This document shows positions 7,847 to 15,554 of a DNA stretch of 64,000 nt, piece after piece. The stretch is from MED-G105 sp039819085. GTDB taxonomy: Bacteria; Pseudomonadota; Alphaproteobacteria; Caulobacterales; Parvularculaceae. Under the pieces are notes generated by a model that searched no databases, was not told where the DNA came from, and saw only the letters and a program-made list of their open reading frames with translations. Location of the stretch: NCBI GenBank assembly GCA_039819085.1, contig JBCBSQ010000013.1:1-64000 (forward strand), in the 5' to 3' direction. Position 1 is the stretch's first letter. The number at the start of each line of letters is the position of its first letter. Both the position numbers and the translations under genes were made by a program.

Positions 7847-10648
7847 TCACGCGGCGTCGCGGCGCAAGGCGTTGCGGAGCGCCGGCAACCCCGTATGCGT
7901 CGCCGCAAAAGCGCGGCGCAGGTCGCGCATCAACGCCGCAGGGTCGTCGCCTTCGGCTGAGAGCATTTCGATCTCCCTGCACACCTCCGCAAGTTTCAAC
8001 GCGCCGAGATTGAGACTCATTGATTTCAGCGCGTGCGCGGCGCTCGCGGTCTCCGCAAGGTCATCGCCCTGCAGGGATTTCGCGACGCGCAACATCGCTG
8101 GCTTGGAATGCTCTTCAAAAAGATTGACGGCGCGCTGCACAAGGTCGCCACCGCCGCTGTCCATTTCCTTCAATTGGTCAAGCACGGTCATATCGAAGAC
8201 GTCGGGCGCGCCGCACTCCTCGTCCAATGAGGGTTCGGCATTGTCATCCATATCCGGTTCTTCTTCGGGGCCCTTTGAAACTGGCCGCTCGTGGGCGCGT
8301 ATCTCAACGTTGGACGCCTGCAACGCGCTCTCTTCAGCGGCGCTGCGCGCAGGCGCGGCGCCGACCGGCGTCAGATAAGCGCGGATCGCATTCGCCAGCA
8401 TGGAGATTGTGAACGGCTTGGTGAGGTAGTCGTCCATGCCCGCCGCGCGCCACTCTTCGCTGTCGCCCGCCACATGCGCCGTCAGCGCCAGGATCGGCAT
8501 CCGCTCGCCGCCGCTTTGCGTCTCCAGCTTGCGGATGGCGCGCGTCGCTTCGAATCCATCCATCACCGGCATCGAGCAGTCCATCAAGACAAGCGCAAAG
8601 TCGCCGTTCCTGATCGCTTCAACGGCTTCACGCCCGTCATTGACGACGACCGGGGACAAGCCGAGGCGCGTCAGCGCCTCTTTCACGACTTCGCGGTTAA
8701 CAGGGCTATCATCCGCAGCCAGAACTTTGTCGCCTCCGAACACCGGCAGTTCCGCTCCCGCCTCGCCGCCTGCGCGCACGGCCGACCGGCCACGCAACCG
8801 GCCTTGCAGCGCGCGCTCGATCAATGTCGTCACATCTGAACGAGAGAACGGCTTGATCAGGAGATCGTCCGCGACGCCGCGTTCGAGCAGCCTGTCCGGC
8901 GCGGCGTCGCCGAGTTCGCTGACGCAGATTCGCGCCGGCACCCAGCCTTCGGCGGCGTCCTTGGTTGACTCCGCGTGGCCCTTCAGGAAATCCGCGGACG
9001 CAAAAACGATGTCGGCATAGGCGACTTGCGCGGCGAGCCCGCCCATCTTCTCGTCTTCGATGATCTGCGCGGTGAACCCCGCCTCCTCAAGATAGCGCGA
9101 AATCATCACTGCGCTCGCGCGTCCCGGCATCGAGACGATCGCCTTCTTGCCGCGCGGCGCTTCGATGGCGCGCGCAGGCGGCGCGATCACATTCGTCGGT
9201 ATCGTGACAAAGAAGCGCGAGCCCTTGCCATGACGGGAATTGACGCCGATCTCGCCGCCCATCCGCTCCACGAGTTTCTGACAGATCGCGAGGCCCAGGC
9301 CGGTGCCGCCGAACTTCCGCGTCGTCGTCTGGTCGACCTGCGAAAACGCTTCGAAGATCGACTTCTGTTTTTCGATTGGAATGCCGACGCCGGTGTCGGC
9401 GACCGAAAACTCAACCAGGCACTCGCCTTCTCGCGACGGCAGACGCTTGGCGGTGACGATGACGCTGCCTTCGTGCGTGAACTTAAGCGCGTTGTTGACC
9501 AGGTTGGAGAAGATCTGATTGAGGCGCACCGGGTCGCCTTCGATCACTTCAGGCACGTCAGGCGCAACATAGGACGCCAGATCGACGCCGGCTGAACTCG
9601 CCCTCTCCCAGAATAGTCCAATCACGTCGTTAATCAGCTCGGCCGGCTTCACCGGAATGCGTTCAAGCTCCAGCCTGCCGGCTTCGATTTTCGAAAAGTC
9701 GAGAATATCATTGATGATGGTGAGCAGACTCTGGCCGGATTTGACGATCACATCGGCGTAGCGCTTTTGCCGGGGCGGCAGTTCCGCGTTGCTTAAAAGC
9801 TCCGCCATCACAAGCATGCCGTTCATCGGCGTCCGGATCTCGTGGCTCATCGTCGCCAGAAACTCCGACTTCGCCTGGCTCGCGTCTTCAGCGGCCTCCT
9901 TAGCGACCTTGAGTTCATTTGTACGCTTACGAACGATCTTTTGCAGGTTCTGCTGATGCGCGAGAAGCTTTGCGTCCCGCTCCTGAATCTCGTTCAGCAT
10001 TTCGTTGAAGGTGTCGACGAGATAGCCCGTCTCGTCTTCGCTGATGCGCACCGCTCGGCGCCCGAAGTCGCCGGTGCGCCGCACCGCCGTCATCACGCGC
10101 GCGAGATCGAAAATCGGTCGGGTCACGGCGCGCTGCATGCGCAGCGCAATCAGGAGGCCAAGGGCGGTGGAGAACACCGCGGCGAACATAGCGTCCCACA
10201 ACAGATCACGCACTGCGTTGTATGTCGTCATCGCCTCGGCGGCGATCGTCAAACGACCAACGCGGCGTCCGTCCCTGACGACATTGACCTGCGCCACCGG
10301 CCCGGGACGCCCGCTCTCCGCCAGCGCCGCTGAATCGCCGCGCTCTGCGAGAAGCCGTCCGTCAACGTCCTCGACCCTGACAAACACGATGCCCGGCAGC
10401 CGGACGACGACCCCGATTGCGTCACTCGTGAGGCCCGCGTCGCGCGCGCTGACCGGCTCGGCGAGGGCAGTGGCGAAAAGCGCCGCCGTCGTGTGCAGCT
10501 TCGCAGCCTCGTCCACTCGAAACTGTCGAATCTCGCGCCAGACCGATGAGCCGCTCGCCACGACCACCGCGCCAAGGATCGCGACGACGACAAGCAGCGT
10601 CAAACGGCCGCGTAAAGATTGTTTCGGACGCGCCACCACGGATCGCAT
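7847..10648 (-). CDS. Hybrid sensor histidine kinase with receiver and Hpt domains
   Basis: This 933-residue inner-membrane kinase has the layout of BarA-type phosphorelay sensors. There is a membrane segment at about 15-34, a periplasmic region to about 148, a second segment at about 150-170, HAMP at about 171-225, a HisKA domain with MSHEIRTPMNG (His269) and an HATPase with NALKFTHEG and GTGLGLAI. A degenerate receiver, a full receiver (AADDSPVNRE, LVLMDCSMPVMDGFEA, LTKPF) and a C-terminal Hpt with AHALKSMS follow. No separate response regulator is adjacent. A Shine-Dalgarno GGGGAGG directly abuts the first ATG, so the GTG at 10639 (nine bases further) may be the true start. Confidence 0.93.
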   Translation of the reverse strand: MRSVVARPKQSLRGRLTLLVVVAILGAVVVASGSSVWREIRQFRVDEAAKLHTTAALFATALAEPVSARDAGLTSDAIGVVVRLPGIVFVRVEDVDGRLLAERGDSAALAESGRPGPVAQVNVVRDGRRVGRLTIAAEAMTTYNAVRDLLWDAMFAAVFSTALGLLIALRMQRAVTRPIFDLARVMTAVRRTGDFGRRAVRISEDETGYLVDTFNEMLNEIQERDAKLLAHQQNLQKIVRKRTNELKVAKEAAEDASQAKSEFLATMSHEIRTPMNGMLVMAELLSNAELPPRQKRYADVIVKSGQSLLTIINDILDFSKIEAGRLELERIPVKPAELINDVIGLFWERASSAGVDLASYVAPDVPEVIEGDPVRLNQIFSNLVNNALKFTHEGSVIVTAKRLPSREGECLVEFSVADTGVGIPIEKQKSIFEAFSQVDQTTTRKFGGTGLGLAICQKLVERMGGEIGVNSRHGKGSRFFVTIPTNVIAPPARAIEAPRGKKAIVSMPGRASAVMISRYLEEAGFTAQIIEDEKMGGLAAQVAYADIVFASADFLKGHAESTKDAAEGWVPARICVSELGDAAPDRLLERGVADDLLIKPFSRSDVTTLIERALQGRLRGRSAVRAGGEAGAELPVFGGDKVLAADDSPVNREVVKEALTRLGLSPVVVNDGREAVEAIRNGDFALVLMDCSMPVMDGFEATRAIRKLETQSGGERMPILALTAHVAGDSEEWRAAGMDDYLTKPFTISMLANAIRAYLTPVGAAPARSAAEESALQASNVEIRAHERPVSKGPEEEPDMDDNAEPSLDEECGAPDVFDMTVLDQLKEMDSGGGDLVQRAVNLFEEHSKPAMLRVAKSLQGDDLAETASAAHALKSMSLNLGALKLAEVCREIEMLSAEGDDPAALMRDLRRAFAATHTGLPALRNALRRDAA

Positions 10649-10855
10649 CCTCCCCGCCTAGATGCTTAAAACCCGAAAGTTATCTGCCGAACAAATTTCG
10701 AATTCATTGCCGACTAGTCGGACAGGCCGCTGCGAACGCGCCTGCGCCGCCTAACGCAGATGCGCAAAGGCCTTGTTAACCTCATGATCGCTACGGTTGC
10801 CGCGTCTGGCCGCCACCACGCCGCAAGGGGAAAAGCGACCAGCGGCGGGAAAGTG

Positions 10856-12031
10856 ATGGCGCGCGTGACAAGAATTCTGATTGTCGACGACGATCCCCTG
10901 ATGCGGGAGATCGCCAGCTCAAAGCTGTCGGACGCTGGCTACGCCACGTTTACCGCGGAGAATGGCCAGCACGCCCTTGATCAGCTGAACAAGCGCCAGA
11001 TCGATCTTGTCATCGCCGACCTCGATATGCCTGTGATGACTGGCTACGACCTCACCGAAGCCGTTCGCCGGTCAAAAAAGCTGCGCACAACGCCCGTCAT
11101 CGTGATCACAGGAAGCGAGCACGCAGAAGCTGTCGAGCGGGCTTTCGCAGTTGGCGCGACGTCTTTCGTTGCGAAGCCCGTCAACTGGACGCTTCTCAGC
11201 CACGCGGTGAAATTCGTTCTGAAGGCGGCCCGCGACCAACGCGCCCTGCGAATTGCGCGCGATCAGGCCGAAGCCGGCGCCCGGTTTCGCGACAGTCTGA
11301 TGTCGCTCATGAGCCATGAATTGCGCACGCCCCTGAACGCAATCATCGGCTTCGGGCAAATCCTCGGCGAGCAATTCGAACGTAACCACGACCATGTTCA
11401 TAGGGAGTATGCGGATTATATTGTCGACGGCGGGCGCCGTCTTCTCAACTCCGTATCCGACATGCTGCTGGCGTCCGACGCGCGGTCCGGACCGATCGGG
11501 ATCAATGACGTCGACTGCGCGCTTCAGGACATTGTCGATCTCGCCCTCTCGCAGACTGAGAAATCCGCCTCCGCCGCCGACGCCAAAGTGCGGGTCGCCG
11601 TGCATGACCCGGACCTTGAAGTACGGTGCGACCGGCAACTCATCGCCCGCGCGATCACCAAGCTTGTGGACAATTCGCTGAAGTTCGGCGAGCGCGGCGT
11701 CGAGATCATCGTCGCGTCGATGCGTTCGGACGCAGGCGACCTCGTTATTGTCGTGAAGGATAATGGTCCGGGCATCGCGCCGGAGAAACTCCGCGCCGCC
11801 ACGCAGCCGTTCACCCAACTGGACATGTCATTGCGTCGGTCCAAGGAGGGTCTCGGGCTTGGCCTGCCGCTCGTGCAGGCGATCGCCGCGGCGCATGGCG
11901 CGCGGTTCCGTCTGGACGCAAACCCCGGCCAGGGAGCTTGCGCGGCGATCATTCTGCCCCAGAGCCGCGTGGGCGTGAAAACCGTCGCCCGCGATTTCGA
12001 GCCGCCGGCCGCGGCCGTTGGCGCTGACTGA
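10856..12031 (+). CDS. Response regulator-histidine kinase fusion
   Basis: The protein of about 391 residues starts with a receiver domain (ILIVDDDPLMREIAS, VIADLDMPVMTGYD, FVAKPV) followed by a HisKA domain with SLMSHELRTPLNAIIGFG and an HATPase domain with VDNSLKFGERG and EGLGLGLPL. There are no membrane segments, so it is a cytoplasmic receiver-controlled kinase. A longer open frame begins at 10760, but the first 32 residues are low-complexity and the ATG at 10856 follows GGCGGGAAAG directly before the receiver. It is divergent from the BarA-like kinase at 7847-10648, and the two may form one phosphorelay; that link is inferred from position only. Confidence 0.9.
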   Translation: MARVTRILIVDDDPLMREIASSKLSDAGYATFTAENGQHALDQLNKRQIDLVIADLDMPVMTGYDLTEAVRRSKKLRTTPVIVITGSEHAEAVERAFAVGATSFVAKPVNWTLLSHAVKFVLKAARDQRALRIARDQAEAGARFRDSLMSLMSHELRTPLNAIIGFGQILGEQFERNHDHVHREYADYIVDGGRRLLNSVSDMLLASDARSGPIGINDVDCALQDIVDLALSQTEKSASAADAKVRVAVHDPDLEVRCDRQLIARAITKLVDNSLKFGERGVEIIVASMRSDAGDLVIVVKDNGPGIAPEKLRAATQPFTQLDMSLRRSKEGLGLGLPLVQAIAAAHGARFRLDANPGQGACAAIILPQSRVGVKTVARDFEPPAAAVGAD

Positions 12032-12156
12032 TCAAGCCGTTTGAACGCGGCCCTCAATGGTCGCCGCGGCATTCTTGCTTGACCGCGCGGCGCCATCCGC
12101 TAGTCATGCGTTCCCCGGCCGACAAGAGGACGAACTGCCGTCCCATGCTGGCCTTC

Positions 12157-12231
12157 GGGCGCGTAGCTCAGCGGGAGAGCACTACGTTCACACCGTAGGG
12201 GTCGCTGGTTCAATCCCAGCCGCGCCCACCA
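12157..12231 (+). tRNA. tRNA-Val (anticodon CAC), integration target
   Basis: A full cloverleaf can be drawn: acceptor GGGCGCG/CGCGCCC, D arm GCTC..GAGC, anticodon stem CTACG/CGTAG with loop TTCACAC (anticodon CAC, reading GTG), and T stem GCTGG/CCAGC with loop TTCAATC. The CCA end is encoded. Its 3' half is repeated 10.4 kb downstream, where the T loop is TTCGAAC. After integration into a tRNA gene the 3' half downstream of the crossover is supplied by the element, so this 3' half is probably the element's copy. Confidence 0.95.
12186..12231 (+). repeat. attL: tRNA-Val 3' half, left copy of 46-bp direct repeat
   Basis: This copy matches 22626-22671 at 44 of 46 positions, differing only at 12212 (A versus G) and 12214 (T versus A), both in the T loop. 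The first 26 bases, from the anticodon loop on, are identical and probably include the crossover. The copy completes the functional tRNA gene. Confidence 0.9.
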
Positions 12232-12235
12232 ACAA

Positions 12236-12296
12236 AATCAATGACTTAGCTGGTAATCCGAGGCCGCCGCAGGGCCGCGAGTAACGGAAAAGTAAC
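12236..12296 (+). promoter_or_regulatory. Candidate integrase/IHF arm-binding repeats, left end
   Basis: Just inside attL lie AATCAATGACTTA (12236-12248) and two direct AGTAAC repeats (12280-12285 and 12291-12296, five bases apart, continuing as AGTAACTGAA). The same pair of motifs recurs just inside attR in the same orientation. That is the pattern of integrase arm-type sites; the protein bound is inference. Confidence 0.5.
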
Positions 12297-12342
12297 TGAA
12301 GTTAGTCTTTGATTCAGCGCCGCCACATAGCGTCGGCCGGCC

Positions 12343-12828
12343 ATGAGGGTTCACTTCAAACATTTGTATGGGCCGGACGTTCCGAGCTGGGGAATAATCG
12401 GCTTCACAAAGGCGCAGCCTGCCGCCGCCGCACTTCGCAACTACCGCAACGGCGAAATTGTGTTGCTCGCGGTCCCCAATCAGCCGGGGCGGGAGATGGG
12501 CGGCATGATCTTCGGACGCTGCACTCTCTTGAGGTGGGACGCTAGGACCGATCAGTTAGCAAACCCAGAGATGGCAGATGCGTCGCCAGAGGTACTCGCC
12601 CGTTGGCCAACAGCCACGCCGATCCATAAGTATTGGCGCGCTGAAGAGCCTATCCACTACGCGAAATTCCCGAGTCTGAGTCGCGCAGCAATGCTTGGTC
12701 GTGGTCGAATGTTCGAGGTGGATGACGTTGGAGCCCTCGATTGGTTCCGGACCGCGACATGGCTCGAAGAAGAGGTCTATCATTGTGCACGGGTCAAAGA
12801 CGCTATGCGACTGACGAGTGTAGGCTGA
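12343..12828 (+). CDS. Hypothetical cargo protein
   Basis: The 161-residue product is not recognised. The central part (YRNGEIVLLAVPN, GGMIFGRCTLLRW) alternates short hydrophobic strands with Gly turns, faintly like the small beta-barrels of PUA/EVE/ASCH-type nucleotide-binding domains. The C-terminal part contains an aromatic-rich IHKYWRAEEPIHYAKFP. This resemblance is weak. The gene is the first inside the left end of the element, reads inwards on the plus strand, and is lower in GC than the host genes. It is followed by the Ntn-hydrolase gene 146 bases on, in the same direction. Confidence 0.6.
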   Translation: MRVHFKHLYGPDVPSWGIIGFTKAQPAAAALRNYRNGEIVLLAVPNQPGREMGGMIFGRCTLLRWDARTDQLANPEMADASPEVLARWPTATPIHKYWRAEEPIHYAKFPSLSRAAMLGRGRMFEVDDVGALDWFRTATWLEEEVYHCARVKDAMRLTSVG

Positions 12829-12974
12829 CGCCTCACGGTGGTTGAAGCCGACCAGCCTGAAAGCGAAACCCCGGCAACGTCATTGCCAGAGCGACAACAA
12901 CTTTCGAATCCCCGACTCCACAGGATTTGAGAATCCCCTTAGCGTCTATGGGTTCTTAAGATGGAGCAGTGGCA

Positions 12975-13733
12975 ATGACTGCAGTTGTTGGAATACTTTG
13001 CGCTGACGGTATCGTAATTGGAGCGGACAGCGCATTGACACAGTCTGCTGGCCAAGTTCCCCTGCTTGGGCAAACTAGTTATCGCAAGATTCGGATAGTC
13101 AATCAAAACATCATCGCTGCCGTGGCGGGAGACGGCGATTGCCACATTCGCTGTTGTGATGCTCTTCAGGCTTGGGCAAATGCCAATGATATCTCTCAGC
13201 ACGGCATGGTCGATGGCGCGGTCTTGCTCAGCAACCTATTCCGCAATGCTCTAAGCAACACTGCCCAGCAGGCTCAGCAATACGTCTACGACCCTGTTAT
13301 TGGGTACCCTTGCAAAGAGGGCCTTGGATTGATTTCATTCAGTGCACAGCAAAATTTTCAGCCTAAGTTCGCCCTACCCGATGGCCTTTGGTTCATGACA
13401 GCCGGCTCCGGCCTCTTCCACACAACACCCTTCTTAGGATTTCTTCGGCAGGTGTTTTGGAGTGAAAGTCGACCGAACGTCGGCGGAGGAACCTTCACAG
13501 CATATTGGGCGCTTCGACATGCTTGTGATATTAGTCCAGGCGGCGTAGCCGCCCCACTCGACTTCGTGGTTCTTGAAAAGGTCAACGGGAGCGTCGCCGC
13601 CAGACAGCTCGACCCTTCCGAACTTGACGGACACGAAGAAAGCCTAAACGAAGTAAACAAGCGGCTTAGGCAGTTCAAAGATACATTAGAAAATGTGGGA
13701 GATGCCGTAGAGCCACCACCTGTCAAAGACTAG
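12975..13733 (+). CDS. HslV/proteasome-beta-like Ntn-hydrolase (cargo)
   Basis: The 252-residue protein begins MTAVVGILCADGIVIGADSA, the N-terminal strand-turn pattern of proteasome beta subunits and HslV. Removal of Met exposes Thr1 as nucleophile, Asp17 then falls exactly where the proteasomal Asp17 is, and the Lys33 equivalent appears as Lys37 in YRKIRIV, followed by IIAAVAGDGD as in HslV. A GTG six bases upstream is possible, but GGAG lies eight bases before the ATG, which places Thr next to Met. Residues from about 215 form a charged helical C-terminal extension absent from HslV. No unfoldase ATPase is nearby. It is presumably a peptidase or amidohydrolase of unknown target. GC is clearly lower than in the element core. 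Confidence 0.8.
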   Translation: MTAVVGILCADGIVIGADSALTQSAGQVPLLGQTSYRKIRIVNQNIIAAVAGDGDCHIRCCDALQAWANANDISQHGMVDGAVLLSNLFRNALSNTAQQAQQYVYDPVIGYPCKEGLGLISFSAQQNFQPKFALPDGLWFMTAGSGLFHTTPFLGFLRQVFWSESRPNVGGGTFTAYWALRHACDISPGGVAAPLDFVVLEKVNGSVAARQLDPSELDGHEESLNEVNKRLRQFKDTLENVGDAVEPPPVKD

Positions 13734-14179
13734 TCACCAAAAATGCTATTTTGCTTCATTCGAGGATAAGCTTTGTATATTGCTCCAACCAATTCCGCGA
13801 AGCTCAAGGAGCAAACCCATTTCGCTGCGTTCCTAAGATAATCCTGCACCTCCGGTCGCAGGACGGCGCACGCCTCGCCCCCGAGAGCGTTACCCGCCGC
13901 AGTCAACCTATAACGCCGCGAGCGGCGACTTGCCCGATTGACGATCTCAACTAGGCCAGCGCGCTCCAGCGCTTCCAGCTCAGCATACACATTTTTGTCG
14001 AATGGTCCGTAGTCGTATGGCTCAAACGAGAATAGCTTACCCCCCAAATCAGCAGCGAGATTTTCATCAATCAGAAAGAAGAGCTTCTGAACCTGCACCG
14101 GCGCGTAGGTCGCGTCGTCATTGGCTGCAAGCGCAGCCAACATCGATCGCTGGCGGTCAGTGAGTTCAGCTAATTCCAT
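13730..14179 (-). CDS. Panacea/DUF4065-like winged-helix protein
   Basis: The 149-residue protein has the pattern of the SocA/Panacea (DUF4065) and YwgA-like group: VQVQKLFFLIDENLA near residue 28-42, then FEPYDYGPFDKNVYAELEAL near 51-70 and a winged-helix-like GLVEIVNRASRRSRRYRLT. Members of this group act as antitoxins of diverse toxins or as proteolytic adaptors in known cases. It is convergent with the Ntn-hydrolase gene and shares its last four bases, which suggests joint acquisition although not one operon. GGGAGCGG lies upstream of the ATG. Family assignment is by motif reading only. Confidence 0.65.
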   Translation of the reverse strand: MELAELTDRQRSMLAALAANDDATYAPVQVQKLFFLIDENLAADLGGKLFSFEPYDYGPFDKNVYAELEALERAGLVEIVNRASRRSRRYRLTAAGNALGGEACAVLRPEVQDYLRNAAKWVCSLSFAELVGAIYKAYPRMKQNSIFGD

Positions 14180-14250
14180 TGGGGCCGCTCCCTAGTTGAC
14201 TCTTCAAAATACGATGAATCTCACTTTTTTGTAAACACTCCGCGAACAAA

Positions 14251-14293
14251 GAAAAGACCCCCGTGCCGCATCGCGCTAGCCACCGGGGGTCTC
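14251..14293 (-). terminator. Rho-independent terminator of the element's minus-strand operon
   Basis: On the minus strand, AGACCCCCGGTG pairs with a CACGGGGGTCT arm around a 14-base loop (one bulge) and runs into TTTTCTTT. It lies about 50 bases after the stop at 14344 and separates the phage-like operon from the cargo genes. Confidence 0.7.
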
Positions 14294-14343
14294 TTCCGAC
14301 CTGATCCCATTCGGGAGCCAGGCCCTCTACTACCACGGCACAA

Positions 14344-14817
14344 TCATAGCGGACTCGGAACAACTTCGATACGTCCCGCCCGGACGTCGAACGTGACGCA
14401 GTAGCGGCGGACCCAAAGGCCGGTCGCGAGCATCTCGTCGTAAGACATCGTCCCGCGCTCGCGGAGAAGCTGGTAGCGGGCGAGGTCCTTGCCCTTGCGT
14501 GGCGGCTTGGCGGGGTTGTCGCAGGCGCGGTATGTCTCGACATCGTTCGCCGCCTTGGTGGCGAAGGATGCCGTCGCATCCACCAGCAACGGCTCGACGC
14601 GCGGCGACCACTTACCGGCGCGGCGAAGGACCTCCAAGGTGTCTCCACCTGTCGCCTCGAAGAGAGCGGCCATGTTGGCGGGAAGGTCGCCCAGGCGGGG
14701 GATGCCGGCGGCCTCCAGCGTGTCGAACCGGACGCCGTCGCAGGTGCGCCAGCCCAAGAAACGTGCGGGCATGCCGTCGACCATGGCCTCGTCGCCGGGC
14801 TTCATTGTCTTCATCAT
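14344..14817 (-). CDS. Hypothetical satellite protein
   Basis: The 157-residue cytoplasmic protein is not recognised. A small beta-rich N-terminus (GDEAMVDGMPARFLGWRTCDGVRFDTL) is followed by a helical middle and a C-terminal YCVTFDVRAGRIEVVPS. The start is well set: AAGGAGG lies six bases before the first of two ATGs. It is the last gene of the minus-strand operon and ends just before a terminator. The composition is like that of the terminase genes, so it belongs to the element core rather than to the lower-GC cargo. Confidence 0.65.
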   Translation of the reverse strand: MMKTMKPGDEAMVDGMPARFLGWRTCDGVRFDTLEAAGIPRLGDLPANMAALFEATGGDTLEVLRRAGKWSPRVEPLLVDATASFATKAANDVETYRACDNPAKPPRKGKDLARYQLLRERGTMSYDEMLATGLWVRRYCVTFDVRAGRIEVVPSPL

Positions 14818-14865
14818 CGCAGGCCTCCTTTTCTATCCGTACACGGTTTTTCTTGGGCCGACGTG

Positions 14866-15144
14866 TTAAGCAAGTGTATCCTTGCAGTTCCTGCACAGAC
14901 GATTTCCAATGCCTGCGGACATGAAGCTCCGCCCGCAACACATGCACGCTCGCTGCGTGCGTGTGTCGTGCAGCTCGATGGCGCCCATGTCGCGCGCCTC
15001 GGCGAACTTGTCCCGCGGGACGATCTGCGCCACCTGCACAGCTGTCATGCCGTCCAGCTCGGCCCATCGCTCGGCGATCGCGCCCGACGGGAACGGGCAC
15101 GGCCCATGCGTGCGGACGATGCGCGAGGGGCTACGACGCCGCAC
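14866..15144 (-). CDS. Small zinc-ribbon protein
   Basis: A 92-residue product is read from a GTG at 15142-15144 that overlaps the last codons of the preceding gene. A longer frame extends to 15348, but that part is a shadow of the neighbour. The C-terminus holds two Cys-x2-Cys pairs (CMCCGRSF and CRNCKD), a zinc-ribbon signature. The middle has a helical AVQVAQIVPRDKFAEARDMGAIEL that resembles a DNA-binding helical repeat. A role as a late-gene activator or packaging accessory is possible but unproven. Confidence 0.6.
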   Translation of the reverse strand: MRRRSPSRIVRTHGPCPFPSGAIAERWAELDGMTAVQVAQIVPRDKFAEARDMGAIELHDTRTQRACMCCGRSFMSAGIGNRLCRNCKDTLA

Positions 15145-15394
15145 GAAGCAGCGTGCTCCGGATCGCCATCGCCGCGAACTGTTCGCGGGTCGACGGCGCG
15201 CCGACATCGTGGCCCAGGAGGGTGCGGACCGCGCCAAGGTCTGCGCCGTACCGCTGGCAGATCTTGTGTGCGCGGGCGCGGTCTTCGCAGTCGCCGCGAT
15301 CGTAGCGAATGGCCAGCATCGCGGCGGTTGCCGCCTTGGTGGCGTCACTCAGCAGGTTCAGCGTCGCCGCTTCGAGGAACGTTGCGTCGTCCAC
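15131..15394 (-). CDS. Small helical hypothetical protein
   Basis: The 87-residue protein is almost wholly helical (FLEAATLNLLSDATKAATAAMLAIRYDRGDC) and has no known domain. The start is a GTG at 15394, fixed by a near-perfect AAGGAGGT five bases upstream. It overlaps the preceding gene by about 50 bases and the following zinc-ribbon gene by 14 bases, in the tight packing seen in phage operons. Confidence 0.65.
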   Translation of the reverse strand: MDDATFLEAATLNLLSDATKAATAAMLAIRYDRGDCEDRARAHKICQRYGADLGAVRTLLGHDVGAPSTREQFAAMAIRSTLLRAAS

Positions 15395-15554
15395 TGCGGA
15401 CCTCCTTCTGGCGTTCGAGGTAGGCGCGGATGCTCGAGATGTTCTCGCGCTCCCGGCGCACGTGCTGTGCGTGGTTGTCGACCGGCCGACGGCGCAAGCG
15501 ACGCTTCCGCTTAGCTTTCCATGGTAGGGGGCCGCCCCTTCGTGGCTGGTTCAT
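15345..15554 (-). CDS. Small basic hypothetical protein
   Basis: A 69-residue, strongly basic product (KAKRKRRLRRRPVDNHAQ near the N-terminus, then a helix NISSIRAYLERQKE) begins at an ATG that overlaps the TGA of the gene before it in an ATGA. The charge suggests nucleic-acid binding. Its 3' end overlaps the well-supported start of the next gene by 50 bases, so it may be shorter than drawn or not translated; the coupled start is the main support. Confidence 0.45.
   Translation of the reverse strand: MNQPRRGGPLPWKAKRKRRLRRRPVDNHAQHVRRERENISSIRAYLERQKEVRSGRRNVPRSGDAEPAE

Noticed and set aside
15145..15348. Long upstream extension of the zinc-ribbon gene
   Set aside because: It lies wholly within the well-supported 87-residue gene in another frame and is of shadow composition.
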